From Candidatus Bathyarchaeota archaeon (GTDB lineage Archaea > Thermoproteota > Bathyarchaeia > TCS64): 12,906 nt of DNA. The stretch is taken from assembly GCA_014730055.1 (NCBI GenBank), contig WJIV01000258.1, positions 1-12,906 on the forward strand, written 5' to 3'. The position numbers were made by a program, and so were the translations under genes. Below, piece after piece: positions 7,083 through 12,456 of this stretch. The stretch's first letter is position 1. Every line of letters starts with the position of its first letter. Under the pieces are notes generated by a model that was not told the DNA's origin, made no database searches, and saw only the letters and a program-made list of their open reading frames with translations.

Positions 7083-7688
7083 ATGAGTGATGATATTTCA
7101 GATAGGACAAAGAGCGTTGCGCAAATGGTGAGGGATGAGATCCAGATGCGTCCCAGCATCCTAGATGCCCTTAATATGAATATCGTTAACTACAGTGCTC
7201 TTGCTCGACTTCTACAGGATGAGATAGGGGAAGGAAGTATAGAAGCTGTTAAGGCAGCAATTATAAGGATCTCTGACGAGATATCCACCGATAGAAGCCT
7301 TAGGGAAAGATCTGTGCAGTCCATACTTAAAGAGTCCAAGGTAAGGCTACAAGATAAGATAGCTGTAATTATATCCCCCAAGAGGCTTGACATTCCTAAT
7401 ATTATTAGTGCTAACCTGACTGACCAATACATCTACATCGTCGATCAGACAACTATGAAGAAACCTCTTCCCAAGGAGGTCAAGGTAAACAAAAACTTGA
7501 TAGCACTTATATTACTCAGCCCACCGAGGGTGGAGACGACACCGGGGTTTGTCTCCTTTATCACACAGCAGCTTGCCAGCAGAAACCTGAACATAGTGGA
7601 GTTCATTAGCTGCAGCACAAACACTGTGATTATTCTTGACAGCCAGGATGCTTTAAAAGCTTTCAGCCTCCTCCAGAACTACACTTAG
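7083..7688 (+). CDS. ACT-domain protein, putative regulator
   Basis: This 201-residue soluble protein starts with a helical region (about 1-110) rich in short charged helices. It contains LLQDEIGEGSIEAVKAAIIRI and a second repeat-like segment. The C-terminal 80 residues look like an ACT domain: NLIALILLSPPRVETTPGFVSFI, then LASRNLNIVEFISCSTNTVIIL. ACT domains bind amino acids or other small ligands and usually control enzymes or transcription. The N-terminal part may be a DNA-binding or dimerisation module, but I cannot show a clear HTH. The reading frame is open further upstream to 6993. I chose ATG 7083 because it avoids overlap with argG and lies one leaderless distance from a TATA box. 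It is divergent from argG. I know of no characterised member. Confidence 0.8.
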   Translation: MSDDISDRTKSVAQMVRDEIQMRPSILDALNMNIVNYSALARLLQDEIGEGSIEAVKAAIIRISDEISTDRSLRERSVQSILKESKVRLQDKIAVIISPKRLDIPNIISANLTDQYIYIVDQTTMKKPLPKEVKVNKNLIALILLSPPRVETTPGFVSFITQQLASRNLNIVEFISCSTNTVIILDSQDALKAFSLLQNYT

Positions 7689-7693
7689 ACCCC

Positions 7694-7702
7694 TTTTTAT
7701 AG
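7694..7702 (+). promoter_or_regulatory. TATA-like element before aIF1
   Basis: TTTTTATAG lies just after the ACT gene stop and predicts a transcript start near 7725, about 17 bases before the aIF1 ATG. The T-run could also end the ACT transcript. Confidence 0.4.
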
Positions 7703-7741
7703 CAAAGCTTTTAGAACCTCGATACTGCTTACTCAGTGATA

Positions 7742-8050
7742 ATGGCAGAAATCTGTCCAGTTTGTGGACTTCCAAAAGACCTCTGCGTTTGCGAGGAGAT
7801 GAGTAAAGAGGAACAGCGGATCAAAATCCGCCTTGAGACAAGAAAATGGGGGAAGAAATACACCATCATTGATGGTATTGACTCCCGAGAGGTCTCACTT
7901 GATAAACTTGCATCAGAGTTAAAGACGAGATGCGCCTGCGGCGGAACAGCCAAGAACGAACGAGTTCTACTGATGGGCGATCATCGCGATATGGTTAGGG
8001 ATAGCCTTGTTAAGATGGGCTTTCCGGATGAGAATATTGAGGTACAGTAG
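7742..8050 (+). CDS. Translation initiation factor aIF1 (SUI1 family)
   Basis: aIF1 binds the small ribosomal subunit near the P site and enforces correct start-codon choice. The 102-residue product has the archaeal N-terminal Cys cluster CPVCGLPKDLCVCEE (C5, C8, C15, C17), which may bind zinc. The SUI1 core follows: KKYTIIDGID, LASELKTRCACGGTAKN, LMGDHRDMVRDSLVKMGF. Length equals the usual archaeal family size with this ATG. A GTG six bases earlier (7736) is an alternative start adding two residues. The next gene begins two bases after the stop, so the pair is probably one transcript. Accuracy of start selection is of interest here because several neighbours use GTG or TTG starts. Confidence 0.95.
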   Translation: MAEICPVCGLPKDLCVCEEMSKEEQRIKIRLETRKWGKKYTIIDGIDSREVSLDKLASELKTRCACGGTAKNERVLLMGDHRDMVRDSLVKMGFPDENIEVQ

Positions 8051-8052
8051 GT

Positions 8053-8247
8053 TTGCCCCTATTCAAGGGAATTTTAGACACTTTGAAGAAAGTCAAACAT
8101 AGCCCGCCCAAGCCAGTGTTCTGTCCACGATGTAAGAGCCCAGAATTGAAGAGGCTACAGAATTATGGTATCCTACCGTCGGTTTATCATTGCGACAAGT
8201 GCGGTTACCAGGGAACACTTGTACTTGAAATTGAACCCGAAGATTAA
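8053..8247 (+). CDS. Zinc-ribbon mini-protein
   Basis: This 64-residue protein has one zinc ribbon: C24-x2-C27 (FCPRCKSPEL) and C47-x2-C50 (HCDKCGYQG). A basic amphipathic N-terminus (LFKGILDTLKKVKHSPPK) precedes it and an acidic tail (LEIEPED) ends it. The ribbon resembles those of RNA polymerase or ribosome-associated small proteins and probably binds nucleic acid or protein; I cannot name a function. The TTG start lies two bases after the aIF1 stop, and no ATG is available before the first Cys. The tight spacing points to co-translation with aIF1 and places it between aIF1 and radA. Confidence 0.8.
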   Translation: MPLFKGILDTLKKVKHSPPKPVFCPRCKSPELKRLQNYGILPSVYHCDKCGYQGTLVLEIEPED

Positions 8248-8250
8248 AAC

Positions 8251-8261
8251 ATACTTTTTAA
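8251..8261 (+). promoter_or_regulatory. radA TATA-like element
   Basis: ATACTTTTTAA lies 17-27 bases before the GTG at 8278. Its position would give an essentially leaderless radA mRNA, which explains the lack of a ribosome site and supports GTG over the later in-frame ATG (8299). radA may thus have its own promoter inside the aIF1 unit. Confidence 0.4.
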
Positions 8262-8277
8262 CCCACAACCCGTAAAT

Positions 8278-9273
8278 GTGAACGAGGATGTAGATGAGAT
8301 GACCGGAGACCTGGAATATTATAAAGCAAAATACAAGACCCTAGAAGACCTACCAGGTGTCGGTCCGGCTACAATTTCAAAGCTCAAAGAAATAGGTTTT
8401 AAAACAGTTGAGTCACTGGGCACAGCCTCCGAGGCTGAGCTTGTATCGGCAGGAATCGGTGAGGCCATGGCCAAACGTGTGATAGATGAGGCTAGGAAGA
8501 GCATGGCCATAACCTTCGTACGAGGCGACGAACTGGTTGAGATACGCAAGCAGATAAAAAGACTGACCACAGGTTGCAGTAGCCTCGACAGGCTTCTAAA
8601 CGGGGGAATCGAGACCCAGAGCCTCACAGAGTTTTACGGCGAGTTCGGTTCGGGCAAGTCTCAGATGTGCCACCAACTATGCGTAACGGTCCAGCTGGGA
8701 GAGTCTCAAGGAGGTCTGAACGGGAGTGTGCTTTACATCGACACCGAGGCGACTTTCAGGCCTGAGAGGATAATACAGATTGCACCGAGGTTTGGACTGG
8801 ATCCAGACAAAGCTCTGCAGGGAGTGATCTATGCGGAAGCTTACACCAGCAACCATCAAGTGGTACTTCTTGAGAACGCTGACGAGGTGATAAAGGAGAA
8901 TAACGTCAAGCTCATAATAATTGACAGTGTTATGAGCCATTTCCGGAGCGAGTACTTGGGAAGGGAGATGCTTGCACCGAGGCAGCAGATGCTTAACAAG
9001 CACCTACACAAGCTAGTGAGGCTGAGCAGGGCGTTCAACACCGCGACAGTTGTTACAAACCAGGTGATGGCAAGCCCTGACGCTTTTTTCAACAAGGCTG
9101 TTTCTCCTGTTGGAGGACATATATTGGGTCATATGAGTCACAGCAGGATATTCTTAAGGAAAGGCAGAAATAACCTGAGGATAGCTAAACTCACGGCAAG
9201 CCCCTCCTTACCTGAGGGGGAGGTCCCGATGAGAATTACGGATGGAGGAATAGAGAGTGACGAAGAATTCTAA
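8278..9273 (+). CDS. radA: DNA repair and recombination protein RadA
   Basis: RadA is the archaeal RecA/Rad51 recombinase: it forms ATP-dependent filaments on ssDNA and catalyses strand exchange. The 331-residue protein has an N-terminal helix-hairpin-helix region (LEDLPGVGPATISKLKEIG, then ELVSAGIGEAMAKRVIDEA). A linker with the polymerisation segment TFVRGDE (about 79-85) follows. The RecA core has Walker A GEFGSGKSQ (121-129), YIDTEATFRPERI, Walker B LIIID (212-216), and loop-2 region MASPDAFFNKAVSPVGGHILGH. Length is typical. The polymerisation motif reads F80-V-R-G83 where most archaeal RadA have FxxA, a small but unusual change. The GTG start (8278) fits the upstream TATA-like element; ATG 8299 is possible. 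The next gene overlaps its end by 17 bases. Confidence 0.98.
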   Translation: MNEDVDEMTGDLEYYKAKYKTLEDLPGVGPATISKLKEIGFKTVESLGTASEAELVSAGIGEAMAKRVIDEARKSMAITFVRGDELVEIRKQIKRLTTGCSSLDRLLNGGIETQSLTEFYGEFGSGKSQMCHQLCVTVQLGESQGGLNGSVLYIDTEATFRPERIIQIAPRFGLDPDKALQGVIYAEAYTSNHQVVLLENADEVIKENNVKLIIIDSVMSHFRSEYLGREMLAPRQQMLNKHLHKLVRLSRAFNTATVVTNQVMASPDAFFNKAVSPVGGHILGHMSHSRIFLRKGRNNLRIAKLTASPSLPEGEVPMRITDGGIESDEEF

Positions 9274-9637
9274 GGCTACCAGTAATTTGATAATCAAGGG
9301 AAAAGCTAGAGAGGACCTATCTCAGTTCCTTTCCAACGCTTTAGATAGAAAATTCACAGACGCTGAGAGGGTCCTAGAGGATCTCAAGAATAGAGATCTT
9401 GGGGATCCTGAGTTTAAGGAGGGTTATTTAGCAGCGCTCGAAGGTATACTGCTTTCTGTGAGAAGCGGGGATGAGAGGGACTTTTTCAACAAGATAAATT
9501 TTGATCCAGATAAAATGGAAGAGTACAAGGAAGAATTCTTGGAATTTAACACTTCTCCCGTAAGAACAAGTTACGATATGGGGTTTTTCTCAGCCTGGAC
9601 TGATCTTTTACAGTACAGAATCAATATTGGGAAATAA
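9257..9637 (+). CDS. Unknown protein overlapping the radA 3' end
   Basis: This 126-residue, soluble, strongly charged and mainly helical protein matches no family I recognise. The GTG start (9257-9259) lies 17 bases inside radA in another frame, a typical operon overlap. A later start would cut into the conserved-looking helical part. Segments include KAREDLSQFLSNALDRKFTD, a central alanine/leucine helix GYLAALEGILLSVRSGDE, and an aromatic C-terminal part ending YDMGFFSAWTDLLQYRINIGK. Coupling to radA suggests a recombination accessory or regulatory role, but only position supports that. Its stop (9635-9637) abuts the stop of the opposing gene with no spacer. Confidence 0.75.
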   Translation: MTKNSKATSNLIIKGKAREDLSQFLSNALDRKFTDAERVLEDLKNRDLGDPEFKEGYLAALEGILLSVRSGDERDFFNKINFDPDKMEEYKEEFLEFNTSPVRTSYDMGFFSAWTDLLQYRINIGK

Positions 9638-9901
9638 TTAGAGAATTCTAGCTAGTGTATTTAACAGAGTCCAGCTAAAGATCCATAGAAACAGGAAAGC
9701 TCCGACTGCTATTCTCATCGTTCTGTTTCGATCAATTTTCTTTACAAGGGACAATATCTCGCTGACGGCAAAGAAAACTGCTATACCGACTATGACCCCC
9801 ATGGTCTCATTATTTGTGTAGTTACTCACGAGCATGGATAGTGCGCCTGTTAGAACAGCCACAGCAGCCTTAATCCAGTATACCTGATCTGAGTCCTTCA
9901 A
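9638..9901 (-). CDS. Small three-helix membrane protein, EMC6-like (tentative)
   Basis: This 87-residue protein has three predicted membrane helices: about 10-28 (IKAAVAVLTGALSMLVSNY), 33-53 (TMGVIVGIAVFFAVSEILSLV) and 61-84 (ending IFSWTLLNTLA). The basic loop KKIDRNR lies between the second and third. Size, helix spacing and the C-terminal FLWIFSWTLL pattern remind me of archaeal EMC6-like proteins, relatives of a subunit of the eukaryotic membrane insertase EMC. This is recall, not proof. The TTG start (9899-9901) is supported by a GAGGAG ribosome site 7-8 bases upstream and by an in-frame stop at 9920-9922. It follows the PAC2 gene by 50 bases on the same strand. Confidence 0.7.
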   Translation of the reverse strand: MKDSDQVYWIKAAVAVLTGALSMLVSNYTNNETMGVIVGIAVFFAVSEILSLVKKIDRNRTMRIAVGAFLFLWIFSWTLLNTLARIL

Positions 9902-9951
9902 TATTGTACTCCTCGAATTCTAAACATAGTCCCATGCTCCATTATATAGGC

Positions 9952-10695
9952 TTAGCTGATATAACCGAGCCTTTTCTCTTCAGGTAAAAGGGGCTCCTCT
10001 TCCTCCTCCTCATAGATATCAAGTCTTCTCTTTATCGAGGCGTCTATTTTCTGAGCTCTAATTCTAAGCTGCTCTGTATCTAGATCTAAGTCGAGGATTT
10101 CTGATAGTTTCTCTAAAACTGCTTTACTGGAGAGATGCTGTGGTACGTTAGCATAGGTTATATCTCCCATTAGGCATACACCATCTATTCCCAGATGTTT
10201 GGCTACCCCGATCATTACACCATTGAGACCGTTTACGGCGCCCTCATCCTCAAGAAGTTTAACACCGACATCTTCAAGCTGGCTCCTGAGCTCATCATCT
10301 GTGTAAACACCGTAGACCTGTGGCTCATCGTAAAACTCGTTAGGATAAGCTGCCATAGTGTATATTATTTTAACATTCAAATCCTTCGCTATCTCCGCCA
10401 CCTTCTGAGCAAGGCGAAGGGACTCCTCCGGTATTGAGGGCTGTGCATCCCCTACACATATTACAAGATTGTTCTCGACTGAAGCAAAGATCCTATGCTG
10501 GATAGGCGCCAACTCTGCAAGTCCATCATTGTATACAAGCACATTATGGTAGTACTTGATCTCGGCTATGAGTTCCGCTCTAAGCCTTCTTCTTAGATAG
10601 TCCGCAGATATCTTCGCCAGATATCCCATTCCCGGCCACGCCGCTATCATGGTCGGATTATCGAGTTTTGGTCTCTCGTAATATGTTACTTCCAT
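9952..10695 (-). CDS. PAC2-family protein, proteasome assembly chaperone homologue
   Basis: This 247-residue protein belongs to the PAC2 (PF09754-type) fold, shared with eukaryotic Pac1/Pac2 and archaeal PbaA/PbaB, which help assemble the proteasome. Typical features are the N-terminal PTMIAAWPGMGYLAKISADYL, the central NNLVICVGDAQPSIP, and IIYTMAAYPNEFYDEPQVYGV. The segment LGIDGVCLMGDITYANVPQHLSSKAVLEKLSEIL carries the conserved glycine turn and the helix after it. A charged tail with six consecutive Glu follows, ending RLGYIS. PbaB-type proteins end in a hydrophobic-Tyr-X motif that docks on the proteasome. Here the Tyr is third from the end, so this looks more like a PbaA-type or divergent member. 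The start is ATG 10693-10695, and a TATA-like TTAATA lies 30-35 bases upstream. Confidence 0.88.
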   Translation of the reverse strand: MEVTYYERPKLDNPTMIAAWPGMGYLAKISADYLRRRLRAELIAEIKYYHNVLVYNDGLAELAPIQHRIFASVENNLVICVGDAQPSIPEESLRLAQKVAEIAKDLNVKIIYTMAAYPNEFYDEPQVYGVYTDDELRSQLEDVGVKLLEDEGAVNGLNGVMIGVAKHLGIDGVCLMGDITYANVPQHLSSKAVLEKLSEILDLDLDTEQLRIRAQKIDASIKRRLDIYEEEEEEPLLPEEKRLGYIS

Positions 10696-10724
10696 GGGTT
10701 CTTCTTTATGGTGAAAATGACACG

Positions 10725-10730
10725 TATTAA
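10725..10730 (-). promoter_or_regulatory. PAC2 gene TATA-like element
   Basis: TTAATA on the minus strand lies 30-35 bases before the PAC2 ATG, which would place transcription start a few bases before the start codon. The surroundings are AT-rich, so the match is only moderately specific. Confidence 0.35.
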
Positions 10731-10744
10731 TTCTTTCGTTTTGA

Positions 10745-10783
10745 AACTTAAACTAAACCCAATTTGTGGGTTCGTGTTAAGTT
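10745..10783. repeat. Interrupted inverted repeat (14 bp of pairing)
   Basis: The outer arms 10745-10753 and 10776-10783 pair over 8 bp with one bulged A. The inner arms AACCCA (10756-10761) and TGGGTT (10767-10772) pair perfectly around the loop ATTTG. All pairs are Watson-Crick, so neither strand is favoured. It lies 50-88 bases upstream of the PAC2 start and about 150 bases before the structured RNA promoter. It could be an operator for PAC2 or a hairpin in an unseen transcript. Nothing else is evident in the AT-rich stretch 10696-10930. Confidence 0.45.
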
Positions 10784-10933
10784 GTTTTAAATTAATGTAC
10801 TCTGTTTTTCTATAGTGAAGTAAAAACAAAGTTGTCACAAAAACATGTAACATTCTTAACTCGAAAGTATCAAAAACAAGATAAGGGAGCACCAAAATAA
10901 TCACTAAATATAACTCATTCCTGCAACAGAACC

Positions 10934-10943
10934 ATATTATAAT
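10934..10943 (+). promoter_or_regulatory. TATA box of the structured RNA
   Basis: ATATTATAAT is preceded by a purine-rich ACAGAACC that could serve as a BRE. The distance from its centre to 10963, the first base of the closing helix of the RNA, is about 25 bases, which is what an archaeal start site requires. Confidence 0.6.
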
Positions 10944-10962
10944 GTTCCGAGCCATCTACTTG

Positions 10963-11143
10963 TGTAGCATGGGAAACCAATAGAGAAGCTGTGTCCTGGG
11001 ATAGAGACCGTTCCGGGCACAATTTGTTCGGGTATGCCTGAACACATTTCTCTTGCATGCGTTCCCGAGCCTACAGACTGGGTCGCGAGATAAGGTCTGG
11101 CGAAGGAAAATTGAGGCATGTCTCGATGGTGGAACATGCTACA
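10963..11143 (+). ncRNA. Structured RNA of about 181 nt, class unknown
   Basis: The sequence folds into a closed, multi-branched structure. P1 is a perfect 9-bp helix joining the ends (10963-10971 with 11135-11143). P2 pairs 10972-10975 with 11062-11065, and P3 pairs 10982-10987 with 11048-11053. P4 pairs 10990-10993 and 10995-10999 with 11013-11021, leaving U10994 bulged. P5 is an 8-bp hairpin (11025-11032 with 11037-11044, loop UAUG). P6 pairs 11074-11079 with 11094-11099, with a GCGA-capped tip and a flanking CCU/AGG pairing. P7 pairs 11111-11115 with 11122-11126. P4, P5, P6, its tip and P7 each contain a G-U pair that becomes A-C on the other strand, so the plus strand is the RNA. A TATA box sits at the right distance, and AUUUUC follows P1. 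I found no RNase P, SRP or common riboswitch signature. The ribosome site and ATG of the next gene start 19 and 31 bases after P1, so it could also be a structured leader. Confidence 0.65.
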
Positions 11144-11173
11144 ATTTTCATGTTCAAAGTTGAGGATAACTAA

Positions 11174-11524
11174 ATGGCGAGAATTAAAGAGTGGTCCGAT
11201 GAAGAGGTTGAAAGGCTAGAAAAGCTCTACACTTCAAGTATGCCTTTCGATGAGGTAGTTGTACATTTTCCTAAGAGAACCTCCAACGCAATAAGGCTCA
11301 AAGCGTCCCGACTGGGTTTGAGGAGGCCCACAATACCCACCAATCTTATTCAGACCAAGAAGGTAAAGTTTCAGTCCGTTGGGAATGATGGATCTAAAGG
11401 TTATTTAATAAAATGCAACGAATGTGGCGGATGGATCCAAGTCGAGTCCCTTGAGGAATCCATGACAATAACAATCTGTTGCCCAGAATGTGATAGCATA
11501 TATCAGCTACTGGCTGACTCCTGA
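11174..11524 (+). CDS. SANT/Myb-like HTH plus zinc-ribbon protein
   Basis: This 116-residue protein combines two nucleic-acid or protein-binding modules. Residues 5-52 (EWSDEEVERLEKLY, then FPKRTSNAIRLKASRLGL) form a three-helix SANT/Myb-like domain like those of small phage and archaeal DNA-binding proteins. Residues 81-106 form a zinc ribbon with C81-x2-C84 (CNECGG) and C103-x2-C106 (CPEC). A basic linker (TKKVKF) joins them. It is probably a transcription regulator or basal-factor-like adaptor; I know no characterised homologue. The ATG start (11174) has a GAGG site 8 bases upstream. It begins 31 bases after the structured RNA and may be read from the same promoter, since no separate TATA box lies between them. 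Confidence 0.78.
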   Translation: MARIKEWSDEEVERLEKLYTSSMPFDEVVVHFPKRTSNAIRLKASRLGLRRPTIPTNLIQTKKVKFQSVGNDGSKGYLIKCNECGGWIQVESLEESMTITICCPECDSIYQLLADS

Positions 11525-11578
11525 TATTTTGAATTATGTAGATCCTGTATAAACATCCTTTCATATAAGATTGTAAAT

Positions 11579-11598
11579 GATTTTTGTTATTTTTTAGA
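11579..11598 (+). terminator. T-rich terminator after the SANT/zinc-ribbon gene
   Basis: About 55 bases after the stop codon the plus strand reads GATTTTTGTTATTTTTTAG, two close T-runs of the kind that end archaeal transcripts. A short stable hairpin (11609-11623) follows rather than precedes it. Confidence 0.45.
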
Positions 11599-11855
11599 TT
11601 GGCTTTCACTTGCTGGAAGCAAGAATCTTGTTTGATTTCAAAATATTTTATTAGATTTTTCGTAGAATAGAATCACATTCTTTTGACTTAGCTTGAACGG
11701 CTTGATTCTCTACTTCCATTTAGTATATGTTTTTCATTTTAGTTTCCATCTCCTCTTTCCCGAGGTTTTACTCCTTCTATTTCACATTTTCATTCTTATT
11801 ATTGGAATCATTTTCTGCTGAACCTTTGGGAGCATTGGAGTTTGCCTCGATAAGC

Positions 11856-11862
11856 TATTATA
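11856..11862 (+). promoter_or_regulatory. TATA box and ribosome site of the CBS gene
   Basis: TATTATA predicts a start near 11884. The ribosome site AGGAGGG (11882-11888) lies 4-5 bases before ATG 11893. The site is the strongest Shine-Dalgarno match in the window and fixes the start of the CBS gene. Confidence 0.55.
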
Positions 11863-11892
11863 CTATGCCTCTAAAGACCTTAGGAGGGCAAG

Positions 11893-12447
11893 ATGAGTCT
11901 AGAGATTAAGACAGAGATGCTGGTCAGGGAAGCTATGTCCAGCCCGGTAATATCTGTGAATGAAAACGAGAATATGGTCAAAGTTGCAGCTCTTATGAAA
12001 GAGTACAGTGTAGGAGCCATAATTATCGTTAACCAGAAGGACAAGCCCGTAGGTATCGTAACAGAGAGAGACCTTGTGAACAGGGTCATAGCAGAGGGAA
12101 AAGACCCTAGCATTGTGCGGGCAAAGGATGTTATGAGCAGTCCCCTCAAGATGGTCGAGCCAGAGATGACCTTAATGAAAGCTATGCAGCTTATGGATAA
12201 ACTGAACATACGCAGGCTTGGTGTAATGTACAAGGGCGATCTTGTGGGAGTAATCTCTGACAGGAACATTATCAGGCTAGTGCCCACGATTATTGATATA
12301 ATGAAGGAACGCCAGGAAATCAATCAGATACCCCCCTCTTTTGGACCATCAATAGCTGGCTACTGCGACCAATGTGAGATGTACAGCAACAATTTGATAG
12401 AGGTAGATGGCGACTTCCTCTGCGAGGAATGTAGGATGGACCTCTGA
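11893..12447 (+). CDS. Two-CBS-domain protein with C-terminal zinc ribbon
   Basis: This 184-residue soluble sensor has a tandem CBS pair. CBS1 (about 10-70) runs from VREAMSSPVISVNENENM to PVGIVTERDLVNRVI. CBS2 (about 75-135) runs from VRAKDVMSSPLKMVEPEMTL to LVGVISDRNIIRLV. Such pairs bind adenine nucleotides such as AMP, ATP or SAM and transmit energy or ligand state. A short linker leads to a C-terminal zinc ribbon with C158-x2-C161 and C177-x2-C180, which probably contacts nucleic acid or protein. Stand-alone CBS-plus-ribbon proteins are common in archaea, but their targets are mostly unknown. The start is fixed by AGGAGGG. The gene is followed after 9 bases by a Mut7-C RNase gene, so the two form one transcript. 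Confidence 0.9.
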   Translation: MSLEIKTEMLVREAMSSPVISVNENENMVKVAALMKEYSVGAIIIVNQKDKPVGIVTERDLVNRVIAEGKDPSIVRAKDVMSSPLKMVEPEMTLMKAMQLMDKLNIRRLGVMYKGDLVGVISDRNIIRLVPTIIDIMKERQEINQIPPSFGPSIAGYCDQCEMYSNNLIEVDGDFLCEECRMDL

Positions 12448-12456
12448 GCCTGCTAA

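Larger units (their letters stand above)
11525..11892. other. AT-rich gene-free gap with pyrimidine-rich plus strand
   Basis: These 368 bases contain no credible gene. A 60-codon frame at 11727 is a Phe/Ser-rich translation of a T-rich tract and is not convincing. The gap holds a T-rich tract (11579-11598) suited to ending the upstream transcript, a perfect 6-bp hairpin CTTGCT-GGA-AGCAAG (11609-11623), a small repeat AGAAT-CAC-ATTCT near 11668-11680, a long T/C-rich stretch (about 11725-11800), and the promoter of the CBS gene at the right end. Confidence 0.6.

Noticed and set aside
4862..9920. Recurring GAATTC-containing segments (4866, 4909, 9264, 9534, 9643, 9914)
   Set aside because: Several encode Glu-Glu-Phe or Ile-Leu ends in genes. 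Only the one at 4862-4873 sits in a promoter with extended symmetry. The rest look like chance.
10686..10955. An 89-codon minus-strand frame upstream of PAC2
   Set aside because: It would overlap the PAC2 start and TATA region, is rich in codons expected from random AT-rich DNA, and has no recognisable domain.
10937..11137. A 66-codon minus-strand frame across the structured RNA region
   Set aside because: It overlaps the RNA helices and has an unlikely composition. The G-U pairing pattern supports a plus-strand RNA, not a minus-strand protein.
10963..11143. RNase P RNA or SRP RNA
   Set aside because: The RNase P P4 signature (GAGGAAAGUCC-like and matching 3' part) and the SRP helix-8 motif (GGAA/AGCAG-type loop) are absent, and the length is short for either. 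A covariance search is still needed.
11727..11909. A 60-codon Phe/Ser-rich frame in the AT-rich gap
   Set aside because: It is a translation of a T/C-rich tract, has no ribosome site, and runs into the well-supported CBS start.
11880..12323. A 147-codon minus-strand frame opposite the CBS gene
   Set aside because: It is the complement of a clear CBS-domain gene with a strong ribosome site.
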